Below the pieces are notes generated by a model that saw only the letters and a program-made list of their open reading frames with translations, was not told the origin of the DNA and did no database searches. A stretch of 17,715 nucleotides of DNA from CAZJOD01 sp964547525 (lineage in GTDB: Bacteria; Bacillota; Clostridia; JAAYHZ01): assembly GCA_964547525.1 (NCBI GenBank), contig CAZJOD010000074.1:1-17715 (forward strand), given 5' to 3'. Position 1 is the first letter of the stretch, and each line of letters begins with the position of its first letter. The position numbers and the translations under genes were made by a program. Positions 15,878-17,715 of this stretch are shown piece after piece.

Positions 15878-16957
15878 CTATTGTATTTTACCTACAACCC
15901 CTTGCACAAACCAATCAAATGAAAGCATTTGTTCATCGGTCATCTTTACGCCTTCGGCAATTTTCAAATTACCGTTTTGATCGTATATGGGACCTGTGAA
16001 TACATCAAAGGTGCCGTCGGTAATTTTTTTGGACATCTCCTCAACCTTGGCTTTAGCTTCTGCAGGAACCAAATCATACATTGCGGACAATGCCACTATA
16101 CCCTCGTTCATACCACCCCAATAGCTTTCGGAGGTCCATGTACCGTCGATAACTTTTTTTACTTGATCAGCGTAATAAGGTCCGAAGTTCCATACGGGAG
16201 CTACCAAAAAAGCATTAGGAGCCGATTCTCTTGAATCGGTATGGTAACCTATTGCAAATTTACCTCTTTCCTGTGCGGCTATTTGCGGGCCCGGTGTATC
16301 TTGATGTTGAGCTATAACATCACAGCCTTCATCTAATAATGATAAAGCCGCATCTTTTTCTTTTACGGGATCATACCAGGTACTTGTCCATCTTACAATG
16401 ACTTCGGCATTCGGATTAACCGATCTTACACCTAACGTAAAGGCGTTGATACCTCTTACAACCTCAGGAATATCAAAAGCTGCGACATAACCGATTTTAT
16501 TCGATTCAGATTTCATGCCGGCAACTATGCCCGATAAGTATCTTGGTTGATACATACGACCAAAGTAGTTACTCATATTTTCTTCGGTCAGAAATCCTGA
16601 GCAGTGTAAAAACTTAACATCCGGAAATTCAACAGCCATTTTTTGTGTTGCATTCATAAAACCGAAGCTTGTGGTAAATATAATAGAGCATCCTTGATCT
16701 ATCATGTTTCTGATAGCTTGCTCCACCGCAGCATCTTCTTCGGGAACATTTTCTTTATAAATGGTAGTAACACCCAATTCTTCTTCAAGGAACAATCTAC
16801 CTTGATCATGAGCGTAAGACCACCCTTTATCCCCTGCAGGTCCTACATAAATGAAACCTACCCTAACATCGTCATTCTCTTTTTTAGCGCAACCGGTAGC
16901 AAGTATGGATATTACCATGACTATCACTAATGCGATTGAACAAAACTTTTTGAACAT
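15878..16957 (-). CDS. BMP-family substrate-binding lipoprotein (nucleoside importer)
   Basis: Extracellular solute-binding protein of the importer, 359 aa. The N-terminus is a lipoprotein signal: basic MFKK, a hydrophobic core, then ILATGC with the lipidated cysteine at C23. The mature part starts CAKKENDD and continues VGFIYVGPAGDKGWSYAHDQG. FGRMYQPRYLSGIVAG and VAPVWNFGPYYADQ are hallmarks of the BMP family (TmpC/PnrA, NupN), whose known members bind purine nucleosides. The GGAGGAG at 16964-16970 supports the start. It is 97 nt downstream of xpt, with no clear terminator or strong promoter in between, so it may share the xpt transcript. Ligand identity (nucleoside or free purine) is inferred. 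Confidence 0.93.
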   Translation of the reverse strand: MFKKFCSIALVIVMVISILATGCAKKENDDVRVGFIYVGPAGDKGWSYAHDQGRLFLEEELGVTTIYKENVPEEDAAVEQAIRNMIDQGCSIIFTTSFGFMNATQKMAVEFPDVKFLHCSGFLTEENMSNYFGRMYQPRYLSGIVAGMKSESNKIGYVAAFDIPEVVRGINAFTLGVRSVNPNAEVIVRWTSTWYDPVKEKDAALSLLDEGCDVIAQHQDTPGPQIAAQERGKFAIGYHTDSRESAPNAFLVAPVWNFGPYYADQVKKVIDGTWTSESYWGGMNEGIVALSAMYDLVPAEAKAKVEEMSKKITDGTFDVFTGPIYDQNGNLKIAEGVKMTDEQMLSFDWFVQGVVGKIQ

Positions 16958-17054
16958 TTTTTTCTCCTCCTAATCAAAATCAGAAATTAAAATATGATAA
17001 AATCACTCATTCATACCAATTACATTGATTTAAACATATCACAAAGATACATTA

Positions 17055-17624
17055 TCAATCGAATATAATATTCCCGTTTTCCATGGATTTTACAATGACA
17101 AGTGATTCTACTTTATAACCTTTTTCGCGTAACAGTTTTCCACCCTTTTGAAAACCTTTTTCTATGGCGGCACCAATTCCCGCAATTTTTGCACCGGCTT
17201 GACGAGCAATTTCAATCAATCCCAATGCCGCTTCTCCGTTAGCTAAAAAATCATCGATTATTAGCAATGAATCTTCTTTATTAATATATCTTTTAGACAC
17301 TTTCATAATATATTCTTCGGATCTTGTGTAAGAATACGCTTTTGTATTATATGTATCCTCATCCATATTCAACGCTTCGGTTTTTTTTGCGAAAATGACC
17401 GGAACCTTAAAATAGACGGCAGCCATACATGCGAGTGATATACCGGACGCTTCTACTGTCAATATCTTCGTGACATCACTATCGGAGAACCTTTTTTTGA
17501 ACTCCTTACCCATTTCATCCAATAAGAATACATCGAGTTGATGGTTTAAAAAACTATCAACTTTTAAAACATTACCTTCGTATATGTTAGCATCCGCTAA
17601 AATTCTTTGTTTTAACAATTCCAT
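17055..17624 (-). CDS. xpt: Xanthine phosphoribosyltransferase
   Basis: Converts xanthine (and less well guanine) plus PRPP to XMP in purine salvage. From the ATG at 17624 the protein is 189 aa, the normal length. It has the LKVDSFLNHQ segment at 20-29 that holds base-binding residues in B. subtilis Xpt, VEASGI at 57-62, the PRPP loop LLIIDDFLANGEA at 120-132, and EKGFQKGG near 155-162. The frame is open upstream to an ATG at 17702, but GAGGTG six bases before MELLKQRI fixes the start. Its position in front of a nucleoside importer indicates a purine-salvage operon. In this family xpt is often controlled by a purine riboswitch; only 91 bases upstream are visible, so this cannot be judged. Confidence 0.95.
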   Translation of the reverse strand: MELLKQRILADANIYEGNVLKVDSFLNHQLDVFLLDEMGKEFKKRFSDSDVTKILTVEASGISLACMAAVYFKVPVIFAKKTEALNMDEDTYNTKAYSYTRSEEYIMKVSKRYINKEDSLLIIDDFLANGEAALGLIEIARQAGAKIAGIGAAIEKGFQKGGKLLREKGYKVESLVIVKSMENGNIIFD

Positions 17625-17715
17625 TATACACACCTCATTTAAGACAAAAGATCCTTGTAATGCCGGTCCTTTTATGACAAAAAGTTCTTTAAACACATAC
17701 ATCGGTCTATATGAC

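Noticed and set aside
17625..17702. 26-residue N-terminal extension of xanthine phosphoribosyltransferase
   Set aside because: The internal ATG has a well-placed GAGGTG and gives the family's normal length and start.
17625..17715. Purine riboswitch in front of xpt
   Set aside because: Expected from the family, but the visible 91 bases do not contain a recognisable aptamer. A weak imperfect hairpin (AAAGGACC with GGATCTTT) is not enough to call it.

Overview
The window is an A+T-rich stretch of chromosome that looks like an anaerobic, low-GC Gram-positive bacterium of the Clostridia type. The grounds are strong GGAGG-type ribosome binding sites, a T-box leader on thrS, sigma-A-like TTGACA/TATAAT promoters, a type III glutamine synthetase, a ferredoxin-dependent 2-oxoacid oxidoreductase and a BMP-family ABC importer. 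Species cannot be assigned. Nearly all genes lie on the minus strand; only the glutamine synthetase is on plus. No transposase, integrase, phage gene, rRNA, tRNA or CRISPR array was seen.

Layout. Positions 1-361 hold the start of a minus-strand ThuA-like gene cut by the window edge. It is divergent from a type III glutamine synthetase (830-2923, plus) whose leader contains a promoter followed by an intrinsic terminator, so attenuation is possible. Between this gene and a convergent GH127-type glycosidase (3374-5245) lies a structured tandem repeat with an exact 88-bp period. It is interrupted by a 100-N assembly gap and ends in a 17-bp-arm palindrome. Upstream of the glycosidase gene, reading on the minus strand, is a four-subunit thiamine-pyrophosphate/ferredoxin 2-oxoacid oxidoreductase operon (7870 down to 5298, order delta-alpha-beta-gamma), with a perfect-consensus promoter about 190 bp upstream of the first gene.

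Next comes a thrS operon. A promoter at 11563-11590 and a threonine (ACC) T-box leader precede thrS, a SEC-C zinc-motif protein and an LspA-like protein with an unusually long first loop. These three genes are tightly spaced, so all should share threonyl-tRNA control.

The right end (17624 down to 11681) is a purine and nucleoside salvage cluster: xanthine phosphoribosyltransferase, BMP lipoprotein, two-domain ATPase, two permeases and deoxyribose-phosphate aldolase. The arrangement suggests import of nucleosides or bases, base salvage by Xpt and deoxyribose-phosphate catabolism by DeoC. Its promoter would lie beyond the right edge.

Most of the window is ordinary housekeeping metabolism. The parts that best repay a second look are the 88-bp repeat array with its collapsed gap, the terminator in the glutamine synthetase leader, and the LspA-like gene under threonine T-box control.
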